Counted from the stretch's first letter, positions 43,413 through 52,038 are shown. The stretch: 64,000 nucleotides of DNA from Roseiarcus sp963696665 (GCA_963696665.1 CAVOLE010000031.1:186001-250000); one strand, 5' to 3'. The notes: generated by a model not told the origin, from the sequence alone. Made by a program: numbers and translations.

Positions 43413-44579
43413 CGTCCCGCCTCCCTGTTGCTCCGACTGAGCCCGTCGCTCGCTTGCCGTCTTGCGCCGCCACGCCTCGAATTGCGCCGGGATCCCCATC
43501 AGGCCGCCGCGCAGGAACAGCACGGTGCCGAGCATGATCAGACCCACGATCATCAGGCGCACGGGGCCGAGGTCGATGAAAACCTGGTTGAAGAGCACGA
43601 CGATGAACGTGCCGACCACCGCCCCTTCCGTCGTCCCGATGCCGCCGATCACGACCATGGCGAGCAGCAGCAGTAGGTTGTCGAGGCCGAACAGCGATGG
43701 GGACGCGCCCCTGTATACGATCGCGTAAAACCCGCCGATGCCCCCAAGCGCCGCCGCCGAGATCAGGAACACCTTTATGCGGGCCGTGCGATAGTCGATG
43801 CCCAGCGCTTCGGCGAAGGCCTCGTGGTTCTCGGGCGCTGCGCGCAACAGCCGGCCGAGCCGCTGGCCGTCGACCCAGCGATAGAGCGCGAGAGCGCCGA
43901 TCAGCAAGAGGACGGAGGCGTAGAAGGTCAAGACGATGCCGCCCCGCTCCGACAGGCTGGCCGGCACGAAAGTGTCGGCCCCGTAGAGCCCGTTGTTGGC
44001 GGCGCCGAGCGGCCGCGACTGCACCACATAGCTACGGCAAAGCTCGTTGATGCCGACAGTGAGGAGCGCGTAGTAAAAACCCTCAAGCCGGATCGCCGGG
44101 ATCGCCACGATGACGCCAAATACGAGGCCGAACAACGGCGACACAAGGAGCATGCCCCACCAGGGCAAACCATACTGGATCGAGAGGAACGCGCCGCCGT
44201 AGGCGCCGACCCCGACCATCGCGAAGGTTGCGAGCGAGAAGATGCCGGCCGTGCCGAGCGTCAGCATCCAGACGACGTTGATGGCGGCATACATGGCGAA
44301 AATGATGGCGGCCGATAGCGTCGAGTTGCTGCCGAAGAGCGGCGGCAGCGTCGCGATGGCGACGAGCCCGACGATCCAGAACAGCGGGCGCTTGTCGACG
44401 ATGCGCTGCGCTCGGCGCAGCGTCACCGGGCTGACGGTGGTCTCGATCCGAAGCGGGGTCCGCCGGGTGAACGGGTAGCGCCAGCGGCGGCGGAGCCGCA
44501 CGACGCCGGCGCTGGTCGCTGGCGCGGGCTCCGGCGCGCCGGCGAGGACCGTCGGAGAGCGTTCGGTGATCGACGTCAT
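43050..44579 (-). CDS. livM: Branched-chain-amino-acid-type ABC permease LivM, reading frame extends into dmfA1
   Basis: 509 codons from the ATG at 44579. Residues about 50-375 are LivM: LFWIVGLVAIATLPPLFGSN, NVVWMLTLGTAGIFSLATFA, GFYYALLTVGINELCRSYVV, the EAA-like loop region (ALGIDYRTARIKVFLISAAA) and LLLAMVVIGGIGTTEGAVVG. Membrane sequence ends near GLMGIPAQFEAW. A stop would be expected about here, but the frame stays open through a polar linker and into the amidase small subunit at residue 390. Either the stop was lost, giving a real fusion, or the overlap is natural with internal initiation. With LivH it forms the membrane channel. Confidence 0.8.
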   Translation of the reverse strand: MTSITERSPTVLAGAPEPAPATSAGVVRLRRRWRYPFTRRTPLRIETTVSPVTLRRAQRIVDKRPLFWIVGLVAIATLPPLFGSNSTLSAAIIFAMYAAINVVWMLTLGTAGIFSLATFAMVGVGAYGGAFLSIQYGLPWWGMLLVSPLFGLVFGVIVAIPAIRLEGFYYALLTVGINELCRSYVVQSRPLGAANNGLYGADTFVPASLSERGGIVLTFYASVLLLIGALALYRWVDGQRLGRLLRAAPENHEAFAEALGIDYRTARIKVFLISAAALGGIGGFYAIVYRGASPSLFGLDNLLLLLAMVVIGGIGTTEGAVVGTFIVVLFNQVFIDLGPVRLMIVGLIMLGTVLFLRGGLMGIPAQFEAWRRKTASERRAQSEQQGGGTMPGESIEIRDKQTIAAQRFDDVLRRELKALITENLIEEHRTTEGKRRSDPLERVLAYFRRAAVADKYAILAEKPFEQYRIVAMSGKRGVPPRAVDDQTYLSEEAALHGVFLKRVHDLLER

Positions 44580-44585
44580 GGCCGA

Positions 44586-45470
44586 TCAGACGCGGGCATG
44601 CTGGATCATGCCGCCGATGCCGCGGGGCCGTATCAATAGGATTATGATGATCAGCAGGAACTGGGTCATCAGCACATACTGGCCGCCCAGTTCGACGGCC
44701 GTGAACGCCTCCACGAGCCCGACCAGGAACGCCGCGATCCCAGCGCCCGCGATGCTGCCGAGACCGCCCGCAAGGGCGACGACCATCCCCTTTACGAGCG
44801 GCGTCGTTCCGGAATAGGGCGACACGAAGTAGTTCTGCGATAGCAACACTGCAGCCAGCCCGGCGAGGCCGCCCGTGACCATCATCACTGAGACCGCGGT
44901 CGAGCGCAGGTCGACGCCCACAAGCGCTGCGCCTTCGGGGTTTTGCATCATGGCCCGGATCTCGAGGCCGCGGCGCGAGCTTCGCATCCAGGCCAGCACG
45001 GCGAGGAGGAGTGCGGCGGAACAGACGATCGTCCCGATCTTGTCGTAGCTCGCCACCGCGGTCCCGATCCGGACGCTTCCGAACCCGAAAATCTTCGGCA
45101 ACGCCTTGACGCGCGGACCGAAGATCCAGAGCAGGCATTGCGCGCCAATCAGGCTGATCGCCAGGGTGGCGACGAGGCTGCGCAGCGGGAAGTTGGGCTT
45201 GTCGAAGAGCGGAAGAAAGGCGAGTCCGGCGATCAGGGCCCCGCACGCCATGCCGACCACGATGCCAGCCCCGGCTACCACGAAGCCATTGTGGCTGACG
45301 TATTGCGCGGCGAGCCAGGCGCCGTAGCCCGAGACCGCGAAGGTGAAGCCATGCGCCATATTGATCATCCCGAGGCTCGACCAGATGATCGAGATCCCGA
45401 TGGCCAGCAGGCTGTAAATGGCCGCGAGCGAAAGCGTTGTGATCGCGAGGTAGATAAAGTCGATGTGCAT
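44586..45470 (-). CDS. livH: Branched-chain-amino-acid-type ABC permease LivH
   Basis: 294 aa with about eight hydrophobic segments. The N-terminus (YLAITTLSLAAIYSLLAIGI then IIWSSLGMINMAHGFTFAVS) is the LivH hallmark, and the ATPase-contact loop lies in EAALVG-like sequence (NPEGAALVGVDLRSTAVSVM) followed by GMVVALAGGLGSIAGAGIAA. It pairs with LivM. Gap of only 6 nt before livM and 3 nt after livF, so translation is coupled. The substrate is inferred to be an amide or amino-acid-like compound from the linked amidase. Confidence 0.9.
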   Translation of the reverse strand: MHIDFIYLAITTLSLAAIYSLLAIGISIIWSSLGMINMAHGFTFAVSGYGAWLAAQYVSHNGFVVAGAGIVVGMACGALIAGLAFLPLFDKPNFPLRSLVATLAISLIGAQCLLWIFGPRVKALPKIFGFGSVRIGTAVASYDKIGTIVCSAALLLAVLAWMRSSRRGLEIRAMMQNPEGAALVGVDLRSTAVSVMMVTGGLAGLAAVLLSQNYFVSPYSGTTPLVKGMVVALAGGLGSIAGAGIAAFLVGLVEAFTAVELGGQYVLMTQFLLIIIILLIRPRGIGGMIQHARV

Positions 45471-45473
45471 GGA

Positions 45474-46202
45474 TCAGACCGCCGGGATCGTGTCGGCCGG
45501 AGCCGGGACCGCGGCCTGGGACGCGCCGCCGCCCTTCAGCTTGCCGGCATGAAGCTGGATGAGCCGGCTCACCTTGCCGTCGAGCAGCGACAGATTTTGC
45601 TCGGCGATCACCATGGCGCCGCTACGCAGGTCGATTTGCATCAGCGCCTCGATAACGGCCTTGCTGATTTTCGGGGCGAGTCCGAGCGACGGTTCGTCAA
45701 CGAGAAGCAGCGAGGCGTCCGCCATCAATCCACGCGCAAGGCTCACCATTCGGCGCTCGCCGCCTGACAGCCGACCCGTGGGCACGGCGAGCAGCTTGCG
45801 CAAAGGCGGAAACACAGCGAGCACCCTTTCGCGCCGTTTCATCCGCTCAGCCCAGGCCGTGCGGGTATAAGCGCCGCTGTCGAGGTGGTCGGCGACGCTG
45901 AGGCCGGGAAAAAGGGCGTCGCCTTGCGGCATCAAGGCAAGACCCATGCGGACGATTTTGTGGGTGTTGCGACCCAACCCCTGGCTGCGCCGACCGCCGA
46001 TCTCGACGCCGTTGAGTTTGATCGAGCCATTCTGCCAGCCCGTGAGCCCGGCGATCGCGCGGAACAGCGTCGATTTGCCGTGGCCGTTCAGCCCGATGAC
46101 GCCGACGCGTTCGCCCGGCTTGACGGTCATGTTGACGCCATGAAGCACCGTCAACGGGCCATAGCCGGCCGACAGGTCCGAAATCCGCAGAATGTCGCTC
46201 AT
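45474..46202 (-). CDS. livF: ABC transporter ATPase LivF
   Basis: 242 aa. Walker A GLNGHGKSTLFRAIAGL, signature GRLSGGERRMVSLARGLM and Walker B LLLVDEPSLGLAPKISKAVI are all canonical for LivF, with the switch His region replaced by IAEQNLSLL as usual in this subfamily. It hydrolyses ATP on the inner face of the membrane. Overlaps livG by 4 nt. Confidence 0.92.
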   Translation of the reverse strand: MSDILRISDLSAGYGPLTVLHGVNMTVKPGERVGVIGLNGHGKSTLFRAIAGLTGWQNGSIKLNGVEIGGRRSQGLGRNTHKIVRMGLALMPQGDALFPGLSVADHLDSGAYTRTAWAERMKRRERVLAVFPPLRKLLAVPTGRLSGGERRMVSLARGLMADASLLLVDEPSLGLAPKISKAVIEALMQIDLRSGAMVIAEQNLSLLDGKVSRLIQLHAGKLKGGGASQAAVPAPADTIPAV

Positions 46203-46945
46203 GCATGAGCCTCGACTTCGAAATAGGCTTCGCGCACCCTCGGATCCGCAAAGACCTTGGTCGGGTCGCCTTCCGCGATGAGATGTCCAAGGTCCAGCAC
46301 CACCACGCGGTCCGCGATGGCCGACAGGAGCTCCAGGCGATGTTCGACGAGCATCACGGCTACCTTGAGCTCGCGCGCAAGATATCGGATGATCGCGTCG
46401 AGCTCGTCGATTTCGGCGTTGATGAGACCCGCAGCCGGCTCATCCATCAGCAGCACGCGCGGACGGCGCATGAGGAGGCAGGCGAGCAGAAGCTTGCGCC
46501 GGTTCAGCGTCTCGAGCGAGCCCGCTAGGGTCGACATCGGGACGGTGAGGCCGACCTTGCGCGCGGCTGCCTCGGCGTGGAACCGGGTCAGGAAGGGCAG
46601 ATAGGCCTGACGCGCCGCCCGAAGCACCTCGCCGACCGTCAACGCATCAGGAACGATGGGCGACTGATAGGTGCGGGCGACCCCGAGGCGAGCCCGGGCG
46701 AAGAGCTTCAGCGAGGTGATGTCGCGGCCGTCGAGAACGACCTTGCCGTCGTCCGGCGTGAAGCGGCCCGACAGGATCTCGAACAGCGTCGTTTTTCCGG
46801 CGCCGTTAGGACCAACGACCCCAAGAACCTCCCCCGGCGCGACGCTGAGCGTGATCCCTTCGAGAATGGGCCTGCCCCCTAGGCGGATGTGTACGTCCTC
46901 GCACCCGAACAGGCCCAATGACGACGCCCTCGGCGAACCGCTCAT
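46199..46945 (-). CDS. livG: ABC transporter ATPase LivG, atypical signature motif
   Basis: 248 aa. Walker A VGPNGAGKTTLFEILSGRFT and Walker B VLLMDEPAAGLINAEIDELD, with the switch in VMLVEHRLELLSAI, are normal for LivG. The C-loop, usually LSxGxQ or LPYGxQR, reads LAGSLETLNRRKLLLACLLM, so the conserved Gly-Gln pair is missing. The partner LivF keeps a canonical LSGGE, so one of the two composite ATP sites may be degenerate. The gene starts 45 nt after livK. Confidence 0.87.
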   Translation of the reverse strand: MSGSPRASSLGLFGCEDVHIRLGGRPILEGITLSVAPGEVLGVVGPNGAGKTTLFEILSGRFTPDDGKVVLDGRDITSLKLFARARLGVARTYQSPIVPDALTVGEVLRAARQAYLPFLTRFHAEAAARKVGLTVPMSTLAGSLETLNRRKLLLACLLMRRPRVLLMDEPAAGLINAEIDELDAIIRYLARELKVAVMLVEHRLELLSAIADRVVVLDLGHLIAEGDPTKVFADPRVREAYFEVEAHA

Positions 46946-46990
46946 GCGCGGATCACCGCGATCCGAATCATCGGACGCGCCAGTCGGCCG

Positions 46991-48259
46991 TCAAAGCCAG
47001 GGAACGTTGCGGAATTTGGACTCGGCCAGAGGATCTGGCTGAATGATCTTGTGCTCGCCGTCTTGGACCTGGAAGAACAGCTGCGCCATGCCCTTGTTGA
47101 GGTCCGTGGTCTGCAGAGGGTAATGCAAAGCCGCCTGGTATTCGTTGTTCATATTCACGGCGCCGTTGACCCCGCGAAAGACATGGCTGCGCACATAGTC
47201 GGCAACGCCCTTGAAATCCTCCGGCGGCGTCGTCTTCCAGGCCTCCGCAAGAAAATTCACGGTGTCATAGGCCGAGCCGGTATAGCAAAGTCCGATGATC
47301 CCGGGATAAGCGGCGGCGTAGGCCTTGCGGAACGCCATCCCCTTTGCATCCGCGTACACGCCTAACACGGTCGACCAGACAAAACCCTCCGCCGCCTGAC
47401 CTGCGAGGTTCAAAAACTCGGGCTGGGAAGGCCCGTATTGAACGTAAACGAGCGCGCCCTTCACGGGATCGGCCACGAACTGCTGACAGAAGGCAGCTTC
47501 TTCCGCGCCGACCCAATAGTCGAGCATGATGGCGCCGGCGCCAACCTCCTTCACGTCTTGCATCACCGGACCCCAGTCCTGCACCGGATACTGGATCTCG
47601 GTAATTTTAGCGATCTCGAACTTGCTGTCTTTCATGTGCGCGATCATCTCACGCGCAATGGTCATATTATAACTGCTCTGTTCCCGAATCAGATGCACTT
47701 TGTTGTTGACCGGCTTCCACGTCCCGCCTGCCGCCAATGTATCGAGGAATTTAGGAAACATCCGACCGTAATAGATTTCAGGCGGGTCGACCTGAAAGAC
47801 GTTATTGTATTTCGGGGCCTTATTCTTGATCTCGTTGACGAGTTGTTCGCTCGTGTCGCCGGTGAGGTAAGGCGCCTTCCAGTCGCCCAGACCCTCGATG
47901 GCGGCGAGGCGTATGAGCACAAAGGCGCAGCCGATCGCATGCGGCTTGCTATCCGCCACCTTGCGGAACGCCGTCTGGGTGCCCTCAGGCGTCAGGATGT
48001 CGATGTCATGCAATTCGATCTTGATCGGGCGACCATTGACGCCGCCGGCCGCATTGATCTGCTTCACGGCGAGCGTCGCGCCATGTGTATAGTCGGTATG
48101 GTCGGCAACGCCGGCGGTGCCGCTCTGCGCCGCCACAATGGCGAACCGGATGGGCTCCTTCGATTGAGCGCGGGCTGAGGAGATGACGAAAGGAGACGCG
48201 ATCGCGGCGCCCAGCCCGGATACGACAGCGCGCCGGCTCGCCTTGAAGACCCTGTCCAT
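46991..48259 (-). CDS. livK: ABC transporter substrate-binding protein, LivK type, Tat signal
   Basis: 422 aa. The N-terminus carries a Tat-like signal, KASRRAVVSGLGAAIASPFV with cleavage near SSARAQ. The mature protein is a periplasmic-binding type I fold (IRFAIVAAQSGTAGVADHTD, VKQINAAGGVNGRPIKIELH, then GLCYTGSAYDTVNFLAEAW). The family includes amide- and urea-binding proteins as well as amino-acid ones, and linkage with dimethylformamidase suggests a small amide ligand. First gene of the operon livK-G-F-H-M-dmfA1-dmfA2-Gfo/Idh-dmfA2 paralogue. Confidence 0.9.
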   Translation of the reverse strand: MDRVFKASRRAVVSGLGAAIASPFVISSARAQSKEPIRFAIVAAQSGTAGVADHTDYTHGATLAVKQINAAGGVNGRPIKIELHDIDILTPEGTQTAFRKVADSKPHAIGCAFVLIRLAAIEGLGDWKAPYLTGDTSEQLVNEIKNKAPKYNNVFQVDPPEIYYGRMFPKFLDTLAAGGTWKPVNNKVHLIREQSSYNMTIAREMIAHMKDSKFEIAKITEIQYPVQDWGPVMQDVKEVGAGAIMLDYWVGAEEAAFCQQFVADPVKGALVYVQYGPSQPEFLNLAGQAAEGFVWSTVLGVYADAKGMAFRKAYAAAYPGIIGLCYTGSAYDTVNFLAEAWKTTPPEDFKGVADYVRSHVFRGVNGAVNMNNEYQAALHYPLQTTDLNKGMAQLFFQVQDGEHKIIQPDPLAESKFRNVPWL

Positions 48260-48298
48260 CTAACCCTCCAATTTCCCACCGGCGAAGCGCAGCAAATC

Positions 48299-48526
48299 TT
48301 ATGCCAAAATCCCATTTCGGACAGCCGCCGAGCGGTTGGAAAGCATTCCCAGAATGTGCTTTGCGATCAGTCGCTGGATCGCCCACCGGAACAGGGCGCA
48401 AGCAGAGCGCGCTCCGCGGCGCCCTCGTGTCGAAGCGCAGGCAGTCATCAGCCGGCTGCGCGCGGCGTCGCGGTGGACGGCGATGAGCGCCTCGAGGATC
48501 GTCCACAGCTCCGCATTCATTCGCAT
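48299..48526 (-). CDS. Small basic ORF upstream of livK
   Basis: 75 codons (MRMNAELWTILEALIAVHRD, then Arg-rich sequence). The first 25 residues look like a plausible helix, but the rest is Arg/Ala-rich and could be non-coding. It starts 5 nt after the stop of the 55-codon ORF on the same strand. I do not recognise it. Confidence 0.25.
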   Translation of the reverse strand: MRMNAELWTILEALIAVHRDAARSRLMTACASTRGRRGARSACALFRWAIQRLIAKHILGMLSNRSAAVRNGILA

Positions 48527-48530
48527 GACA

Positions 48531-48698
48531 TTATCTCTTCTCGGGGAAGCGCTCCGCCTGCCAGCTCACGATGGTCACGGTGAGCGCGAGGCCCGCGCGG
48601 AGCGCGTCGATGAGCGCCGTGAGTTCGATTTCCTCAAGGCGGTAACGCACGATAGCGTCCGACGAATCTCGAAATCCCGGCGAGCGGGTTGTGCGCAT
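48531..48698 (-). CDS. 55-residue ORF downstream of the M20 peptidase
   Basis: MRTTRSPGFRDSSDAIVRYR then LEEIELTALIDALRAGLALT and a final VTIVSWQAERFPEKR. It begins 20 nt after the peptidase stop on the same strand, so it may be co-transcribed. The amphipathic helix and short hydrophobic stretch are protein-like. Family unknown. Confidence 0.3.
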   Translation of the reverse strand: MRTTRSPGFRDSSDAIVRYRLEEIELTALIDALRAGLALTVTIVSWQAERFPEKR

Positions 48699-48717
48699 CG
48701 CCCGGTCGGTGAGCGTG

Positions 48718-50013
48718 TCATGGCCGCTCTTCGGACAACGGCTCCAGACTGCACCAGTCTGCGACGAACAGCGCCAGCGTCTGCGTGACCTTGCGGACGG
48801 AGTTGAGATCGACCGCCTCGTCATAGCCATGCGGCATGCGGCAGATCGGCCCGTAGACGATAGCCGGCGTATCCGCGTAAAGGCCGAAGAAGCGCGCGTC
48901 CGTCGTGGCCGAGGTGACGTGCTCCTGCAGAGGCGCGTCCCACACGGCGGCGTGGCTGCGGCGCAGCGCCGCCTCGAGGTCTTCGGCGTCGGACAGCACA
49001 TAGCCCTCGGCCAGGAATCCATTGTAGACGACCCTGGGCGGGCGGTTGGCGAGAAAGCTGTCGGCGCGCGCCGCCTCGGCGATGCAGGCCTCGAGCTCAG
49101 CGCAGGCGGCCTTGAGGTCCTGCCCCGGATAGGTGGCGACCCGCATCTCGAATCGGCACCAGGCTGGGACGCTGGACGTCCAGTCTCCGCCGGCGATCCT
49201 CCCAAGGTTGAAGCGGATCGGATGCGGATGGTCGTGGAAATGCGGATCGTCGACCTTGCGGGCGTTCCAGACCTGTTCGAGCCGCTTCAGCGCCCCGATG
49301 ATCAGGAAAGCCTTCTCAATGGCGTTCGACCCGGCCGTAAAAGCGCCCGAGGCATGTTGTGGATCGCCATCGACCTGCACCTCGAACCAGATTGGGCCAA
49401 CCTGCGCGCGCAAAAGCTTCGGCTCGAGCGGCTCGGGGATGAACGCCGCCTCGGCGCGATAGCCGCGAGCCAAACACGCCAGCGCGCCGTTGCCGGTGCA
49501 CTCCTCCTCGACCACCGACTGGAGAAAAACTTCGGCCGCAGGCTGCACACTCAGGCTTTTGAGAGCCTTGAGCGCATAGAGACACGCTGACAGCCCAGCC
49601 TTCATATCGCCGGCTCCGCGTCCGTACATCCAGCCGTCCAGGACTTCCGGTTCGTAAGGGTGACGTGTCCAGTGCTCGTGCGGTCCGGTGGGAACAACGT
49701 CGATGTGGCCGTTGAGAATGAGCGAACGCCCTTTGGCGACGCGTGGCGCATGGCGTGCGACGACATTGTAGGCGTCGTCATACGAGACGGCGACTGGCGA
49801 GAATCCGGGCAGCGACCGGATTTGCTCCACGTCGATCTTCCACATGTCGATCGGATAGCCCTCCGACGCGTAGGCGGTCGCCATGAACTCCTGCGCGCGC
49901 CGCTCCTCCCCTCTCTGCGAAGGGATGCGGACGAGATCGGAAAGAAAGGCGCATTGCCGGTCGAAGCCGTCGTCCACCGCCTGCTTGATCCGCGCGATCA
50001 GCGTCGAATCCAT
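48718..50013 (-). CDS. M20-family zinc peptidase/deacylase (ArgE/DapE type)
   Basis: 431 aa from the ATG at 50013 (AAGGAC nine bases upstream; the longer open frame is not coding in this register). Metal and catalytic motifs are intact: SLILNGHIDVVPTGPHEHWT, GRGAGDMKAGLSACLYAL, SVVEEECTGNGALACLARG (catalytic Glu pair), TSATTDARFFGLYADTPAIV and the C-terminal His in CRMPHGYDEAVDL. The dimerisation lid domain occupies about 180-300. Family members cleave N-acyl amino acids or small peptides. It lies upstream of the amidase operon on the same strand, consistent with amide catabolism, but a 450-nt gap suggests a separate promoter. Confidence 0.87.
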   Translation of the reverse strand: MDSTLIARIKQAVDDGFDRQCAFLSDLVRIPSQRGEERRAQEFMATAYASEGYPIDMWKIDVEQIRSLPGFSPVAVSYDDAYNVVARHAPRVAKGRSLILNGHIDVVPTGPHEHWTRHPYEPEVLDGWMYGRGAGDMKAGLSACLYALKALKSLSVQPAAEVFLQSVVEEECTGNGALACLARGYRAEAAFIPEPLEPKLLRAQVGPIWFEVQVDGDPQHASGAFTAGSNAIEKAFLIIGALKRLEQVWNARKVDDPHFHDHPHPIRFNLGRIAGGDWTSSVPAWCRFEMRVATYPGQDLKAACAELEACIAEAARADSFLANRPPRVVYNGFLAEGYVLSDAEDLEAALRRSHAAVWDAPLQEHVTSATTDARFFGLYADTPAIVYGPICRMPHGYDEAVDLNSVRKVTQTLALFVADWCSLEPLSEERP

Positions 50014-50064
50014 GTCAAGTCCTTCCCTGCGCATGGCGCAGCGTTGTTCGGCGTCCTCACAGGT

Positions 50065-50290
50065 CCCGTAGCGCCGAATCGACGCACCAGGAAGATGTCC
50101 GCGCCGCGCGACCGAATGGCGAGGGGACGAATCTTGAGGACGTACCCCCGGTCCCGACGCGCTGATGAGCACCCGGCGCTCCCTTAGCTGGTTGACAATT
50201 CGCGCGGACTGCGCGCCGCCCGTCGTCCCGCGAAAGGCTTCAGGTCCACGCCGATCGAAAAGACCGGCGCCGCGAACGGCGCGGAGCCTC
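50065..50290 (-). pseudogene. C-terminal remnant of a class III aminotransferase
   Basis: On the - strand VRGAGLF, then TTGGAQSARIVNQLRERRVL then ISASGPG, and after a frame change YVLKIRPLAIRSRGADIFLV, match the end of class III (ornithine/4-aminobutyrate type) aminotransferases. Nothing of the PLP-binding region remains. The rest of the 508-nt gap 50014-50521 should hold the promoter of the rightward regulator gene, but I see no clear box in it. Confidence 0.6.
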
Positions 50291-50521
50291 TCGTCGGCCA
50301 CAACGCGTTCGCAATGGGTGGGATCACCAACCCACGGCCTCGCGCGGAGAAAACGATCGCTCAGATCGTTGTTACACACCGGCTTTGTCTTTCATAAACG
50401 AACGTCTGGCAGGCGTTTGGCTCTATGCACTGCGTCCTTCCCAGAATTGACGGACGACGCTCTCCTTCGCTTGAATTAAAAATCCAGGCCGTTAATTTCG
50501 CTCCCGAAAAACCACGTTCCA

Positions 50522-51139
50522 ATGAGCCGCACCCTGTTTCGCCTCGACTTCCGTTCCGAGCCGGCCGACGAGCCGGCGGGCGCAGAGCCGCGCTTCATCG
50601 GCGGCGAGATTCGCGCCCTTCGCAAGGCGCGCGGGCTGACCCTTACCGATCTCGCCGAAAAGAGCGGGCTCTCGATCGGCTATCTGAGCCTCCTGGAACG
50701 TAACCGCGCCACCCCCTCGATCAAGGCGCTGTACGCCGTCTCGCGGGCGCTCGGCGTGACCATCAGTTGGTTCTTTGAGTCGGGGGACCAGCCCGAGGAA
50801 GAACGTGACCTTGTGGTGCGGCGCGGTCGTCGGCGCCGGCTCGACTACTCGGCCGGAATTGTGGATGAACTCCTGAGCCCCAGCATTGCGGGTTCGCTAG
50901 AGCTTCTTTCGTGTCGCTTCCCGCCTGGCGCAACCTCCGGGCAAGAGCCCTACGAGCATTCCGGCGAAGAAGCCGGCGTGGTGCTCCGGGGCCGTCTTGA
51001 ATTGTGGGTCGATGGACGAACGGTAATGCTCGAAGCCGGCGACAGTTTCGGATTTCAAAGCGCCCTTCCTCATCGCTATCGCAATCCGGGTCCGGAGGAG
51101 ACCGAGGTGATCTGGGCGATCACCCCGCCGAGTTACTGA
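50522..51139 (+). CDS. XRE-family regulator with C-terminal cupin (PuuR-like)
   Basis: 205 aa. Helix-turn-helix at about 24-80 (IRALRKARGLTLTDLAEKSG, LSIGYLSLLERNRATPSIKA) and a cupin sensor at about 125-205 (YEHSGEEAGVVLRGRLELWV, LEAGDSFGFQSALPHRYRNP). This architecture is typical of repressors of amine, amino-acid or hydroxy-acid catabolism, with the small molecule bound in the cupin barrel. The next gene begins within its stop codon (TGATG). It may control the converging - strand operon or the M20 peptidase behind it. Confidence 0.87.
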   Translation: MSRTLFRLDFRSEPADEPAGAEPRFIGGEIRALRKARGLTLTDLAEKSGLSIGYLSLLERNRATPSIKALYAVSRALGVTISWFFESGDQPEEERDLVVRRGRRRRLDYSAGIVDELLSPSIAGSLELLSCRFPPGATSGQEPYEHSGEEAGVVLRGRLELWVDGRTVMLEAGDSFGFQSALPHRYRNPGPEETEVIWAITPPSY

Positions 51140-52035
51140 TGAGCGAAGCTCCCGCCCTCGCCGTTCACTCGGACGGCGAGCCTTCGGACGCGTGGGTGAA
51201 GGCGTTTCGGCGCGTCCTTCCGCAATGGACGATTGTCGGCAGCGAGGGTATCGCGCCTGAGGTCGCGGAGCGTGTCGAGGCAGTGGTCATCTGGGCCCCG
51301 CCGCGCGGTTTTCTTGGCCAATTTCCGCGCTTGAGAAAGATTGTGTCGATTGGCGCCGGTCTCGATCATCTCGCGAGTGACCCATCGCGGCCGCTTCACG
51401 TTCCGGTTGTCCCCAGGCGCGACCCCGCGTCGATCCGGGCCATGGCCGAATTCGTCCTGATGCAGGCGCTGATCCATCATCGCCGCATCGGCGACGCCAT
51501 CGCCGATCGGAGCGGAAAGCTTTGGCGGCCGGAGCTTCGCGGACCGCTAGCCGGTCTTGCAGTGTCGGTGCTCGGGCACGGACCGATGGGGCGAGCCTCG
51601 GCGGAGCTTCTGGCCGAGTTCGGTTGCAAAGTCGTCGGGTGGTCGCGCACCCCAAAACCGAACGGGATCATTCCGGTGCAGTCGGGCTGGTCCGAACTCG
51701 ATTCGATGTTCTCTATCGCGCAGATTCTCATCAACATGCTGCCGTCGACCCCGGAAACGCGTGGACTGATCGATGACCGGAGGCTTCGGCTCCTGCCGAG
51801 AGGCGCGGGGCTGATCAATGTCGGGCGCGCCGACGCGCTCGATCAGGCCGCGCTGATTCGGCGGCTGAACTCTGGCGCGCTCTCGCTCGCCTCGCTTGAC
51901 GTCACGTCCGTCGAACCGCCAGATCCGGACGATCCAGTCTGGCGACATCCGCGCATCCTACTCACGCCGCATATCGCGAGCCTGCCGGATCCGACGTCGT
52001 TTGCGGAATGGGCGGCCGCAGAGGCTCTACGCTAA
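51139..52035 (+). CDS. D-2-hydroxyacid dehydrogenase family protein
   Basis: 298 aa from the ATG at 51139, overlapping the regulator stop. The NAD-binding motif is AVSVLGHGPMGRASAELLAE (one residue different from GxGxxG: GHGPMG), followed by the substrate-binding Arg in LINVGRADALDQAALIRRL, the acidic residue in VTSVEPPDPDDPVWRHPRIL, and TPHIASLPDP with the catalytic His. It would interconvert a 2-keto acid and a D-2-hydroxy acid with NAD(P)H. Ends 3 nt from the end of the converging Rieske gene. Confidence 0.85.
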   Translation: MSEAPALAVHSDGEPSDAWVKAFRRVLPQWTIVGSEGIAPEVAERVEAVVIWAPPRGFLGQFPRLRKIVSIGAGLDHLASDPSRPLHVPVVPRRDPASIRAMAEFVLMQALIHHRRIGDAIADRSGKLWRPELRGPLAGLAVSVLGHGPMGRASAELLAEFGCKVVGWSRTPKPNGIIPVQSGWSELDSMFSIAQILINMLPSTPETRGLIDDRRLRLLPRGAGLINVGRADALDQAALIRRLNSGALSLASLDVTSVEPPDPDDPVWRHPRILLTPHIASLPDPTSFAEWAAAEALR

Positions 52036-52038
52036 TCC

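Noticed and set aside
48531..49205. 224-codon - strand ORF
   Set aside because: Most of it is a shadow of the M20 peptidase in another frame; only the last 55 codons, beyond the peptidase stop, were kept as a low-confidence small ORF.
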